64,000 nt of DNA from Labrenzia sp. VG12 (GTDB lineage: Bacteria > Pseudomonadota > Alphaproteobacteria > Rhizobiales > Stappiaceae): the NCBI RefSeq assembly GCF_002237595.1, contig NZ_CP022529.1, forward strand, positions 4,556,001 through 4,620,000, in the 5' to 3' direction. Below the pieces are notes generated by a model. It ran no database searches. It had not been told where the DNA came from and saw only the letters and a list, made by a program, of their open reading frames with translations. The translations under genes were made by a program, and so were the position numbers. Positions 38,037 through 47,041 of the stretch are shown in pieces. Numbering within the stretch: position 1 is the first letter of the stretch; each line of letters opens with the position of its first letter.

Positions 38037-38657
38037 ATGCCTGCGTTGCTGACGAACTGGAAGAACTTCTGCGAAGGCACTGCCGAATTCGATAAGTCGC
38101 ATTTTCTGGCTCTTTTTCATCAAGACTATGATGAAGAGGCACTGGCCCAGCTTCTCCGGTTCTTCGATCGCTCAGATCAGCTGATAAAGCGAATTTCGCG
38201 TTTCCGCGCAGCCTGGCATAGGAGGCGTAAACGGGAAACACTGCTTTCAGAAATCGAAGCCTGTGCGCTCGCCATGAAAGACCTTGTCGAAAAGTCCGTT
38301 GCCTTCGAGGCTTTCGGCGAACGAGATCTGATGGCACTCACCAACCGGGTTACGCCGATTGTTACAGGTTCGGTCGCCGACTTCGAACAGGCAGCTCAGG
38401 CGGATTGGCCCAATCGCGAGAAACAGGTCGTGTTGGGCGACTATTTTGATGAGAAATGGTCAGTCCATGGGCCGATCATGGATGCTTTGCTGGAAGCCTT
38501 TTACGGCGCCGCAAATTCCTATGACCTTCAGTGGTACCTTGGCGCACCACTCATGGATACAACGGTAGATTTCGAACATTTTCTTCGGCTCTGGGAAGCA
38601 GGGTATGACACTGCCTTGACCGAGGTCCATCTGCTTTTGATTCGCGTCTCAGACTAA
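38037..38657 (+). CDS. Hypothetical cytoplasmic protein in immunity array
   Basis: The 206-residue mostly helical protein (MPALLTNWKNFCEG) has no signal or known domain that I recognise. A strong AAGGGG site precedes the ATG at 38037; an in-frame start at 37953 overlapping the previous gene is less likely. Tyr/Phe/Trp-rich stretches near the end (QWYLGAPLMDTTVDFEHFLRL) are reminiscent of small immunity proteins, but function is unknown. It is the last of four same-strand genes following TpsA. Confidence 0.55.
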   Translation: MPALLTNWKNFCEGTAEFDKSHFLALFHQDYDEEALAQLLRFFDRSDQLIKRISRFRAAWHRRRKRETLLSEIEACALAMKDLVEKSVAFEAFGERDLMALTNRVTPIVTGSVADFEQAAQADWPNREKQVVLGDYFDEKWSVHGPIMDALLEAFYGAANSYDLQWYLGAPLMDTTVDFEHFLRLWEAGYDTALTEVHLLLIRVSD

Positions 38658-38856
38658 CGTCATAGCGGCATTGGAGTGAGCACCGGGTATGCGCCTCCGG
38701 CCCTGTCCGGTGGCGGCAATCCTTTCTTCGCTGTCTCGAAAACGAACGCTCACGTCGACACCTGGCTACATGCCGGCAGGGAAATGCTCGCGTTGCCAGT
38801 CGCCTTCCGGCCTCCACCGAGACGGCCCTCATCCTCCACTCCCAAAGGAAAATCCC

Positions 38857-39435
38857 TTGAAAAAGCTTCTATTTGCATCCCTTTGTCTGATTGTCGGCGC
38901 CTGTCAGACGGACACAGGAAACACGCTGAAAACGGTCGACGACACCACGGCGCAAAAGCTTGAAAAGACGCTGCAAAGCGGCAAGACCGTTATCGTTGGC
39001 GATGTCTATTTCGAAGACAGGTATTGTGGTGGCAGCTCGATCTCGATGGTGAATGTTGCGACCAAGGAGCATCAGCTGATTGCCAACGGCGCAGTTGTCA
39101 GTCTTGGTCTGTGGAAGGATACGGCGGTTGTGAAGCCGGGTACCTATCGCATCACCGCCGTCAAGTGCGGCACGTCGGTGGTGAAGCTTGGCGGCAACTG
39201 GGCCGACATCCTTGTCGGAACCGACAAGCTGAAGAAGGCCCTGGCGCCGACCTTCTCGGTGAAGGAGGGAGAGGTTCGCCACATCGGTACGTTGCGGATC
39301 AGCGTGATCAAAAAGGAAACGCTGTTTTCAAACGCCAGGGTGATCGTGACCCGTGAAGCGACCACCCCCGAGGCGAAGGCGAGGGCGCAGCAAGCGCTGG
39401 CGAAAATCGGTCGGCCGGTGCAGTTCACGAACTAG
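38857..39435 (+). CDS. Lipoprotein with TTG start
   Basis: The 192-residue product starts at a TTG at 38857, preceded at seven bases by AAGGAA, giving an ideal lipoprotein signal KKLLFASLCLIVGAC with the lipidated Cys near residue 16. Upstream in-frame starts would produce a non-hydrophobic, Arg/Pro-rich leader, so TTG is clearly the better start. The mature part has repeated beta-rich segments (VVKPGTYRITAVKCGTS) with no family that I can name. High-GC codon use matches the core chromosome rather than the immunity array, so it marks the end of the variable region. Confidence 0.75.
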   Translation: MKKLLFASLCLIVGACQTDTGNTLKTVDDTTAQKLEKTLQSGKTVIVGDVYFEDRYCGGSSISMVNVATKEHQLIANGAVVSLGLWKDTAVVKPGTYRITAVKCGTSVVKLGGNWADILVGTDKLKKALAPTFSVKEGEVRHIGTLRISVIKKETLFSNARVIVTREATTPEAKARAQQALAKIGRPVQFTN

Positions 39436-39516
39436 CGCTAACGGGAGAGGTGGTCCGGCTGCCGTTTGGTGCTGCGGACCGCACGGCCCGCCAGCAGTGC
39501 CCTGAGAGCCTTCTGA

Positions 39517-39609
39517 GATCTTTCAAACCAACACCGATGTCGCGGCCGGCGGCCATGTCGCTATCGCCGCCGGCCGCGATCTTGTCCTGAAGAGCGCGGA
39601 TGAGGCGGA
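39517..39609 (+). pseudogene. Relic of TpsA hemagglutinin repeat
   Basis: The stretch translates as FQTNTDVAAGGHVAIAAGRD then LVLKSADEAD and matches TpsA bases about 34311-34406 with only scattered substitutions. It has no start and no flanking FHA repeats. It is a leftover of an older tpsA 3' region or of an orphan CDI tip cassette. It lies outside the island, 0.4 kb before the att site. Confidence 0.75.
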
Positions 39610-39722
39610 TCGAAGGGCCCCCGCCACATGCCATAAGCGCGGCGCAAGGCCCGAAACGCACCGCCCGGCGAGGACGGGACGTTCCGGTTGGCTCCTGCAA
39701 ATTTTAAGCGTCACCTGTCGAG

Positions 39723-40004
39723 ATGGAAGACGGACCGGCCGAACTGACCCAGCGGGAACGCGAAGCCTGCGTACAGATGCTCAGCAGCTTGCTGGAGGAA
39801 TACACTCGCGACTACCTGGTTGGTGAGAGAGGCGACACCGAACTACATGCTTCGATTGCCAAAACCGCAGAAGCACTGCGCAAGACTGCATCGGATAAGG
39901 TGTTGGTCGCCGGTGTCCAGTCGACAATGAACGCCGTTCTGGAGCGGACGCGCTGGGAGTGTAACCGGTGGTTACTTTTCGAAAAACCACATTCGATCAA
40001 ATGA
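39723..40004 (+). CDS. Small hypothetical protein
   Basis: A 93-residue, acidic, probably helical protein (MEDGPAELTQREREACV). There is no good ribosome site, family or neighbour to support it, but the composition looks protein-like and the frame ends just before the att repeat. Low confidence. Confidence 0.35.
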   Translation: MEDGPAELTQREREACVQMLSSLLEEYTRDYLVGERGDTELHASIAKTAEALRKTASDKVLVAGVQSTMNAVLERTRWECNRWLLFEKPHSIK

Positions 40005-40021
40005 TGCTAAGTCTTTGAAAA

Positions 40022-40085
40022 ATATGGCGCACCCGAGAGGATTCGAACCTCTGGCCTCTGCCTTCGGAGGGCAGCGCTCTATCCA
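40022..40085. repeat. attL: 64-bp copy of tRNA-Arg 3' end
   Basis: Identical to 52673-52736. It begins ATATGGCGCACCCGAG and ends CTCTATCCA. Beyond 40085 the sequence no longer completes a D-arm or acceptor stem, so this copy is an attachment site and not a working tRNA. Confidence 0.9.
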
Positions 40086-40533
40086 ACCGGCCTCGCGGCC
40101 TAGACACAAAAGACTGTTTGAAAACAGCTGCTTGAACGCAGTCTACGATCTTTTGAATCGCTTCGCAACGGGTGTTATGGACGTTTGGTGTGCCCGTGTT
40201 GTGCCAGGAGTGTGCCGGTGTAGACACCAGCTTCCCAGACTTCCGCCCCCGTCTTTTTACAAGATTACTCTGTTAACTCGAAGGGGGGAGGATGCTGATG
40301 CCCCTGGGGGTGGGGGCTTTGTACATAACCCCTAGGTATTTTTGCTTTTCTAGAACTTGTCCAAACCAAAAAGGCCAGTGTCTGAGAAACCCATCGAGGT
40401 TACTTCTCACATCTAATAGGTGTAATGTTTTAAACTTCTAACGAATCGATTCCATTGGCGTTTGAAACTCGATGAGACAAATGTCGATCTTTTTGTATTT
40501 AGAGTTTCCATAAACACAGGATGTTGCACGGGC
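40086..40533. other. Intergenic att-proximal region of the island
   Basis: About 450 bases without a defensible gene. It holds one copy of a 19-bp repeat (40189-40207) and a G-rich run near 40284-40320. The right part is AT-rich and probably carries the helicase promoter. Confidence 0.5.
40189..40207 (+). repeat. 19-bp direct repeat near left att site
   Basis: TGTGCCCGTGTTGTGCCAG differs at one base from 52590-52608 near the other end. A repeat just inside both att sites is what integrase arm-binding sites look like; binding is inferred only. Confidence 0.45.
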
Positions 40534-43500
40534 ATGATTCCTCATTGGTTTGGAGAAATTTCAGTTCCAGAATTGCCTGAAAGGAGAGCCAAGGTTGGCG
40601 GGAACACGGTGTTTCAACGCGTTTTTCTTGGCGCCACCACAAAGGCGAAAATGTACTCGGCAGAGTTTCCGGGACATGAACTAATCGAGGCGGAACTGAA
40701 TGCTCCGTTCAACAATTTTCTAATGCGGAAGAAAGGTGCACGGCGGGTCAATACAGACCTACCGGTTCTAATTTCGACTGAAGAAATCGATCTTAAAAAT
40801 TTACCTCGCACCCTGTCGTTAGAATGGGACAGCTTCGGGATTCTTGAGCGGTATGCAAATACTCCTGATGAAGTTATAGCCAGTTGGGATGGCCATTTTA
40901 GTTTTCGAACGGAAAACGAAGAGAAAAAATTGCCCGGGCTCAGAGCTCCGCAGATTGGTGCGCTACATGCGATTTCAGCACACTTTTCAGTTGGCAATGA
41001 ACATGAGGCTGCCACCGTGGTTTTGCCAACAGGCACCGGCAAAACTGAAACAATGCTTGCAACACAGGTCTATAGGCAGCTCAAACGCACCTTGGTAATT
41101 GTGCCCAGTGACGCGTTACGAAGCCAGATTTCAAAGAAATTCATTTCACTTGGTGTGCTTTCTCAAGCTGGGGTCATTCCTCATGAACTGGCAAGGCCAA
41201 AAGTCGCGGTAGTTTCTACAGGCATTAGGTCCGTTGACGAAGCTAAGGAGCTTGTAAGCCAGGCGAATGTCATCGTTGCACTTCCTAACTCGCTAGAGAG
41301 CTCCAATCCCAATGCTGTGGTCGAATTGGCTTCAAGTTGCTCAGATTTGATGGTTGACGAGGCGCACCACATAACGGCTTCCACATGGCAAAAAGTGCGT
41401 AAGCACTTTGAAAAAAAGCGAATATTGCAATTTACTGCCACGCCATTCCGTCGCGATTCAAAACGCATCGATGGCAAGATAATATTTAACTATCGATTGG
41501 GTGATGCGCAGGACGCGGGCTATTACCGCCCTATCAATCTCGTGACGATAGAAGAGTATGGTGAGCAATCAATCCGAGATGAGGCAATTGCTAAAGAAGC
41601 TATTCGAGCTTTGAGACGCGATAGAGATGAACGCAAGCTAGACCATCTTTTAATGGCTCGTACCCGGACCAAGGAACGAGCGGAGGAAATTTTCTCAATC
41701 TATCAACGGTTGGCAGCCGACCTAAAACCAGTCTTGGTCTATTCGGGGCCCGGAAGGATTAAGGCAAATTCCGAAGCACTAAGCAAACTTCTCGATCGAA
41801 CTGATGGTGGCACCAGAATTGTTGTCTGTGTCGATATGCTCGGTGAGGGTTTCGATCTGCCAAATTTAAAAATCGCTGCATTGCACGACACCCATAAATC
41901 GCTTGCAGTTACACTCCAGTTCGTCGGTCGATTCACGCGTAAGGGCAATGAGTCAGAGATCGGCGAAGCAACTGTCGTGACAAATATTGCGGATCAAAAA
42001 GCCGAAACGAAACTTGCAGACCTCTACGCTGAAGGAGCCGATTGGGACCGGCTGATAAAGCGTTTAAGTGAAGACCGCATAGAAAAAGAGCTCCGCCTGC
42101 AGGACATTGTTTTTGCTCTAAAAGAGACTGGCGACCTTCATGAGAACTTGTCACTTTGGAATCTGAGACCAGCTTTGTCAGGTCAGTTTTTCAGGACAAC
42201 TTGTTCCAGTTGGACTCCGTTAGCTTACCAATCGGTCCTACCGAATGGGGCAGAAACTTGGCACGCGTTGAGTGACAAAGAGCATGTCCTTGTGGCCGTT
42301 GTATGTAGGGTTGCAGATGTAAATTGGGGTAACTATCAGAACGTAGCGAACACGATCTACGACCTCTTGATTGTTCGCTGGGACAAGAAACTGAATTACC
42401 TTGCGCTTTATGCAAGCGATTACAATGCACTTCGTTCTGAGCGGATGGCCCAAGCAATTACGGGCGACAAAGCTCAACTCGTGTCTGGTACGCCTATCTT
42501 CAAGATCCTGAACAATGTTGAATTGCCGCTTGTGAAGAGCTTGGGCTCGTCAAGGATGGGCGCTATTAGCTTCACTTCCTACTTCGGCCCCAACGTAACA
42601 GAGGGGCTGGCTAGTATCGAAAAAGCAGAGTCAGAATTAAACAACATTGCCTGTTTGGGCTACGAAAATGGTGATCGCGTTTTGTGGGGAGGCACTCAAC
42701 GGCGCGGAAAGATTTGGCAACAGAAATCAGGAACCGTTTCGGATTGGATTGCTTGGACCTCATCCACATGGAGTAAGGTCACTGCCGAAATTGGCACAGG
42801 AACTAACATAGTCGACGACTTCCTAAGTCCTATCAAGATGTCAAAGCCACACACTTCCTGGCCAATCTCGGTGCAGTGGGGCGAGCAGGCTCAGATCCGC
42901 TTTAACGATCATCAGTTTGTGCGTTTCGACGGAAAAGAAGTGCCGTTATTCAATATCGATCTTGAGTTAGGCGAATATGAAGAAGGCGGCCCAATTATTG
43001 TGCGCATCGCGAGCGATTTTGGGGTGTCAGAGTACGCTCTTAATATCGATGAAAATCTGCCTGGTGGCTATCGGCATGACCACTTGTCTGGGCCAGTTTG
43101 TAGGTTTCGAAAGGGGCGGGATGAGGCGATTTTGATGGAGGAGTACCTACAAAAAGATCCCTTCATCATCAGATATGCAGACGGTACGTTCTCGTACAAT
43201 TGTTATCATATCCCATTGAAATTAGACGCTGGGTTGTTTGAAAGGGAGAAACTTGAAACATGGGATTGGAATGGCATTCCGCTCAATAAGGAATCCATGC
43301 ACAAAGTCGGCGATAAGGCAACAATCCAATTCCGGACTTTCAAAAACCTAGAGACTGACTTTGATGTGATTTTCAATGACGACGGGAGTGGTGAGGTTGC
43401 TGACCTTGTTTGCCTCAAAGACGTTGATGAGAGCACTATCCAGCTTTGTCTTGTGCATTGCAAAGGAGCATACAAAGGGCGTGTTTCGCAGGATATTCGC

Positions 43501-43824
43501 AACTTTTATACCGTTTGCGGACAGGCACAAAAAAGCATTACCGCTAAACATGCCGGTCTGCCAACGCTGTACCACGACCTAAAGCGCAGACAGGAGACTT
43601 GGGCTCGCGAAGGTTACACACGCTTCCTCAAAGGAGACATGAAGCAGCTAGCCTATTTTAAGGAAAAAGCCAGGCGAGCAAAAATCGAATTCGAGATGAT
43701 CTTGGTGCAGCCGGGAGCATCTGCTCAAACAATCACAGAAGACGCGTTGAAGCTTTTGGCAACTACCGAATTGTATCTTTTCAAGACAACGACGGCAAAA
43801 TTTCGGGTAGTTGTAAGCGAGTGA
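40534..43824 (+). CDS. Large SF2 DEAH helicase with C-terminal nuclease-like domain (candidate defence protein)
   Basis: The 1096-residue protein contains a DEAD/DEAH helicase core: Walker A LPTGTGKTE (about residues 163-171), DEAHH (about 274), FTATPF (about 299) and motif VI QFVGRFTR (about 462). The N-terminal 130 residues may be a separate domain. Near the C-terminus, DDGSGEVADLVCL (about 948-960) is followed by LCLVHCK (about 969-975) and QAQKS, a PD-(D/E)XK-like arrangement in which H replaces the usual acidic residue. Such helicase-nuclease proteins are common in phage-defence islands. I chose the ATG at 40534; a TTG at 40462 would add 24 unconvincing residues. It stands alone, with no methylase. 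Confidence 0.75.
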   Translation: MIPHWFGEISVPELPERRAKVGGNTVFQRVFLGATTKAKMYSAEFPGHELIEAELNAPFNNFLMRKKGARRVNTDLPVLISTEEIDLKNLPRTLSLEWDSFGILERYANTPDEVIASWDGHFSFRTENEEKKLPGLRAPQIGALHAISAHFSVGNEHEAATVVLPTGTGKTETMLATQVYRQLKRTLVIVPSDALRSQISKKFISLGVLSQAGVIPHELARPKVAVVSTGIRSVDEAKELVSQANVIVALPNSLESSNPNAVVELASSCSDLMVDEAHHITASTWQKVRKHFEKKRILQFTATPFRRDSKRIDGKIIFNYRLGDAQDAGYYRPINLVTIEEYGEQSIRDEAIAKEAIRALRRDRDERKLDHLLMARTRTKERAEEIFSIYQRLAADLKPVLVYSGPGRIKANSEALSKLLDRTDGGTRIVVCVDMLGEGFDLPNLKIAALHDTHKSLAVTLQFVGRFTRKGNESEIGEATVVTNIADQKAETKLADLYAEGADWDRLIKRLSEDRIEKELRLQDIVFALKETGDLHENLSLWNLRPALSGQFFRTTCSSWTPLAYQSVLPNGAETWHALSDKEHVLVAVVCRVADVNWGNYQNVANTIYDLLIVRWDKKLNYLALYASDYNALRSERMAQAITGDKAQLVSGTPIFKILNNVELPLVKSLGSSRMGAISFTSYFGPNVTEGLASIEKAESELNNIACLGYENGDRVLWGGTQRRGKIWQQKSGTVSDWIAWTSSTWSKVTAEIGTGTNIVDDFLSPIKMSKPHTSWPISVQWGEQAQIRFNDHQFVRFDGKEVPLFNIDLELGEYEEGGPIIVRIASDFGVSEYALNIDENLPGGYRHDHLSGPVCRFRKGRDEAILMEEYLQKDPFIIRYADGTFSYNCYHIPLKLDAGLFEREKLETWDWNGIPLNKESMHKVGDKATIQFRTFKNLETDFDVIFNDDGSGEVADLVCLKDVDESTIQLCLVHCKGAYKGRVSQDIRNFYTVCGQAQKSITAKHAGLPTLYHDLKRRQETWAREGYTRFLKGDMKQLAYFKEKARRAKIEFEMILVQPGASAQTITEDALKLLATTELYLFKTTTAKFRVVVSE

Positions 43825-43906
43825 GATTCCTTAGGCCTAGAAGTACCGAACCACAATTCCCCTCAGAGAGGGGGCAAGCTTTTGTGGGGGAGCACAATTT
43901 GGCAAT

Positions 43907-45052
43907 TCAGCCAGGCAGCTCTATCTCTCCGAGTTCTCTAAGTCTGGTGCCGTAAACCTCAATAAGGCAGGCATCATTGCCGCCACACGTATTTCGATAT
44001 TGCAGCCAGTCACGTTGGACCCCACGAATTCTCTTTTTTGTCGCAACATCTACGTTGTTCATCATCCAAAAATAAATTGCCGCATTAGCGTTGTCTGGCG
44101 CCCAAAGCGAAGGGGTGCGACAAATCGCAATTTCGGTTTGTGTTGCCGCTTTTCGGCAGTCAAAGCTGGGGCCATAAATTCCGGTGTCAAGGCCGGCCAA
44201 TCTAAAACGGGATTCCAGGTCCAAGCAAAAGGCCAACGAACCCATTTCCTGCAGTCGCCTTTTGTTGACTTCACCCTCGCGCATCCAGAGTTCAATCCAG
44301 CTTTCATTCGAGACCATTCCTGCGGCAGTTTCCGCTGCTCTGATTGCGTGACGTTTTGCGAATTCTAAGTTGGTCCCAAAGTAGCGTGAGCATCTTTGAC
44401 CGAGAATAAGATAGAGTGAGAAGCGACTGGCATATTCATCAACAGTCGGTGCCTGCTGAGGTGTAATGAAATCTGAACCGCTTTGCTCGAACACGTCTAT
44501 TCCTAGTGATCGAGCTTTATCAGGACTCAACAGTAGCAAGTCCTTGGGTCCTGCTAGGGTGAAATATCTAATAGCTTCAATTCGCAGGCCGAGATGCGTT
44601 AGAAATGCGCCAACTTCAGCATTCCCCATCCCGCTTTCCCGGAGTTCTCCATTTTCCTCGTGATAAACAGCGTGGAAACCAATTTCCGAATTAGGGTCCA
44701 TATATCTTCGTGCCCCAGCAACCCATATTAGGGCGCAGGCCGAGTAACACCCAGTGTCAGCAGAAACCATTGTGGCATAATTTCGAAGTCGGATCTCTGC
44801 CCCAATTTCGAGGGCATCTTTCACGATACCGCCGGGGCTTTCCAGTATAACCGTCACTTTGGAACTGTCGCCGATGACTTCGATAAATCTCTCAGAATCG
44901 CCCAGTTTAATTTCGCCTTTGAGTGTGACGAAATCGGGATAATCGCCAGGGAGGTCAATCTTGTCGAACTCAGCTGCAAAGGCTGAAGTCAAATGAAGTG
45001 TCGCAAAGCCGCTCAAAACCAAAAGATAAATGGCTGTTAGAATTACCTGCAT
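43907..45052 (-). CDS. Secreted ClpP/crotonase-like serine protease fused to LprI-like domain
   Basis: The 381-residue protein has a signal peptide (about 1-26) and then a periplasmic ClpP-like domain: ESPGGIV (71-77), nucleophile Ser104 in GCYSACALIW and His127 in GFHAVYH. The C-terminal about 85 residues have the Cys pattern and spacing of the LprI/DUF1311 family (FDCRKAATQTEIAICRTPSLW then QRDWLQYRNTCGG, quoted in pieces), known for lysozyme-inhibitor-like proteins. The combination is unusual. It converges with the helicase gene. No clear membrane anchor exists beyond the signal. Substrate unknown. Confidence 0.7.
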   Translation of the reverse strand: MQVILTAIYLLVLSGFATLHLTSAFAAEFDKIDLPGDYPDFVTLKGEIKLGDSERFIEVIGDSSKVTVILESPGGIVKDALEIGAEIRLRNYATMVSADTGCYSACALIWVAGARRYMDPNSEIGFHAVYHEENGELRESGMGNAEVGAFLTHLGLRIEAIRYFTLAGPKDLLLLSPDKARSLGIDVFEQSGSDFITPQQAPTVDEYASRFSLYLILGQRCSRYFGTNLEFAKRHAIRAAETAAGMVSNESWIELWMREGEVNKRRLQEMGSLAFCLDLESRFRLAGLDTGIYGPSFDCRKAATQTEIAICRTPSLWAPDNANAAIYFWMMNNVDVATKKRIRGVQRDWLQYRNTCGGNDACLIEVYGTRLRELGEIELPG

Positions 45053-45215
45053 CGTGTTTTCGCTATTGTTGTCGTCCTCAACTTACTCACGCGAGAGTAG
45101 CAAACGAAATTGACAACTGGAACCTGCCTATTGCCTACAAATCAGTTGCCCTATCGTGAGTGTTTAAATGAATTCGAAAAAGCGTCATTGGATGAGATCT
45201 GCGTGCGACTGAACT

Positions 45216-45234
45216 CCCCGGGCTCAGCCCGGGG
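45216..45234. repeat. Perfect GC palindrome CCCCGGGCTCAGCCCGGGG
   Basis: A 9-bp arm on each side of one central base, embedded in AT-rich DNA and flanked by near-symmetric GAACT and GAATTC. It lies 17 bases after the stop of the primase-like gene. With a one-base centre it is a poor RNA hairpin and has no T-run. Confidence 0.6.
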
Positions 45235-45250
45235 GAATTCACATAGGACA

Positions 45251-46771
45251 TTAGTCCCAAGGTGCGGCGGGTTTAGACGCTATGTTGCTCGCGCTATCAT
45301 AATGGGCGTCGGTTTTCCAAATCTCAAAAATTGTGGAGCTAGGTGCCAATTGCTCAACTTCGGCATCGTCCGCTTCAGGAAATACTATCCCTTGGTCTAC
45401 ACAAGCCTTCCGCACATCCGTCTCAGAGATCATCCAGCTGCGTCTATTCCGGTGCGAGGCTGATGGGTTGAAACCTAGACGGGATAACATCTGGCCAATG
45501 CGCATGGGGCTGATTTCTAGATAGCTATGCTCGCTAATGTCCTGATTTTCGCAGTACCTAACGAACGCACCTCGAATGTCACTAGTCGGAATTGGACCTG
45601 CATTTCGAGTCGTCATCAGGCTTTGCAAACAGCGTATCAGAACTTCATTTTCGCTCGGAGGCATCAAAGACTCGCGTTGATCCGCGTTACGCTTCGCCAG
45701 ATCTAGCAGCCGGTCTACCAACCCATCTCTTCCGCTGCTCAGTTCGACTAGCCTCGCTACGGTTAGCAAGGGAAGCAGATTGTCTCGGTCTCGGCCGCTT
45801 AAATCGATTCTTCCTTCAATATCCTTTCTGACGCTTTCGACTTTGGGGAGGAGTTGAACCGTATGAAGCCAGAGCCAATCCCGAACCAACATAGGGTCAA
45901 CTGGCCAATCCGCCACGTTGGTTGGAGACCGTCCTGTCCTTTCTCCATCATCAGATCGCCTTAGCTCGACAAAAATGGAACGAGAAGCTAGGACGTCATC
46001 CGGGCTCGAGATCGCAGAGAACCCCTTAGGGCAGTAGACTGGTACATGTTCAGTTACCCAATCACCTTCCCTTTGGCCTTGACGCCTCAGAGAGATTGAA
46101 GCGCCGCGCGTCGTACCTGATAGAAACATGTTTTTCTTGTCCGGTTCGAACCCACGCCAGTTTTCGAAGTCATCACAGAAGATCAATCCGCCTAAAGCCG
46201 CTGTCTCCCTCAGGGAGGCGAACGTCGATGTTCCTTGCGTGAAAACTCCCATGCTGGCCATTTTCGAAGCAGCAATGGAGGCCTGAGTTTTTCCTGATCC
46301 ACGTTCTCCTCCGAACCAGAGATACGAGGCAGCATGAAACTCGTTGATCAAATATGTGCTGACGACATAAGCCGCGAGCATTTCAGTCTGTTCTTGTTGT
46401 GTTCCGCTGGCGTCGTGGAAGGCAATGAAGGCATCCAGGTTCCTCACGACATCACTGAAGACCTCCGCGTAGCTTGGAAGAGGCTTTTTGTTGATTACGT
46501 GGGCATGGTACCCTTCGGCGGATAGGTAGGTGTCAGGGGTAGGCGTTCCAGCCAATTCAAGAGTGAATGGCAGCTCTTCCAGCAACTTGTGACCTTCGAT
46601 TTCCTGATCTGAATATAGGTTCTGGAAAGTGGCATCGAAAACCACCTTGGCTTGTGTCCGCCGTCCTCTAGCATCAGTTCCATTCAGCCAACAGCAGCCA
46701 TAACCGATGCCGTCGTGTAGAAAAAAGGGACGCTCCATACGCCGGTTTGAATTTAGATCGATTGTGAACAT
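45251..46771 (-). CDS. P-loop ATPase of primase/helicase (DUF3631-like) type
   Basis: The 506-residue protein has a Walker A FGGERGSGKTQAS (about residues 153-165), a Walker B-like GLIFCDDFENW (about 195-205) and a sensor-like block CPKGFSAISSPDDVLASRSIFVEL (read as two parts) that matches the arrangement of mobile-element DUF3631/phage-primase-helicase ATPases. The C-terminal 120 residues look like a winged-helix domain (SPMRIGQMLSRLGFNPSA). A strong AAAGGTG site precedes the ATG. It probably functions in replication or excision maintenance of the island. No primase domain is fused to it. Confidence 0.65.
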   Translation of the reverse strand: MFTIDLNSNRRMERPFFLHDGIGYGCCWLNGTDARGRRTQAKVVFDATFQNLYSDQEIEGHKLLEELPFTLELAGTPTPDTYLSAEGYHAHVINKKPLPSYAEVFSDVVRNLDAFIAFHDASGTQQEQTEMLAAYVVSTYLINEFHAASYLWFGGERGSGKTQASIAASKMASMGVFTQGTSTFASLRETAALGGLIFCDDFENWRGFEPDKKNMFLSGTTRGASISLRRQGQREGDWVTEHVPVYCPKGFSAISSPDDVLASRSIFVELRRSDDGERTGRSPTNVADWPVDPMLVRDWLWLHTVQLLPKVESVRKDIEGRIDLSGRDRDNLLPLLTVARLVELSSGRDGLVDRLLDLAKRNADQRESLMPPSENEVLIRCLQSLMTTRNAGPIPTSDIRGAFVRYCENQDISEHSYLEISPMRIGQMLSRLGFNPSASHRNRRSWMISETDVRKACVDQGIVFPEADDAEVEQLAPSSTIFEIWKTDAHYDSASNIASKPAAPWD

Positions 46772-46828
46772 CTATCACCTTTCAAAAAAAATACGCAGCA
46801 ACGCTCAAAGGCCCTAACGCCAAAAAAT

Positions 46829-46855
46829 GGACGGTTAGGACGCTTGGGACGCTTT
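46829..46855 (+). repeat. Three tandem 9-bp repeats (iteron-like)
   Basis: GGACGGTTA, GGACGCTTG and GGACGCTTT lie back to back 58 bases upstream of the start of the primase-like ATPase gene. Position next to a replication-type gene suggests an origin or operator. Confidence 0.5.
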
Positions 46856-47041
46856 GCAGATAGGATTTTAGGAAAATGCCGGACTCCCCGGCAAAATGGA
46901 AAGTGAAGCAGTCGCAACTGTCACTCTACACCTTATAGTAGCATATTTGGTTGTGTTTGTCAACTAAAAAATGCAATTAAATCAAAAGATATTGATGATA
47001 GGAGAGAAATTCTTCTTCAATATGGTGTCGCTTAGGCACGT

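Noticed and set aside
39425..39700. 91-codon minus-strand frame
   Set aside because: It is the antisense of the TpsA repeat relic.
40022..40100. A second functional tRNA-Arg
   Set aside because: Only the 3' 64 bp are present; the D-arm and 5' acceptor strand are missing, so it is an attachment site.
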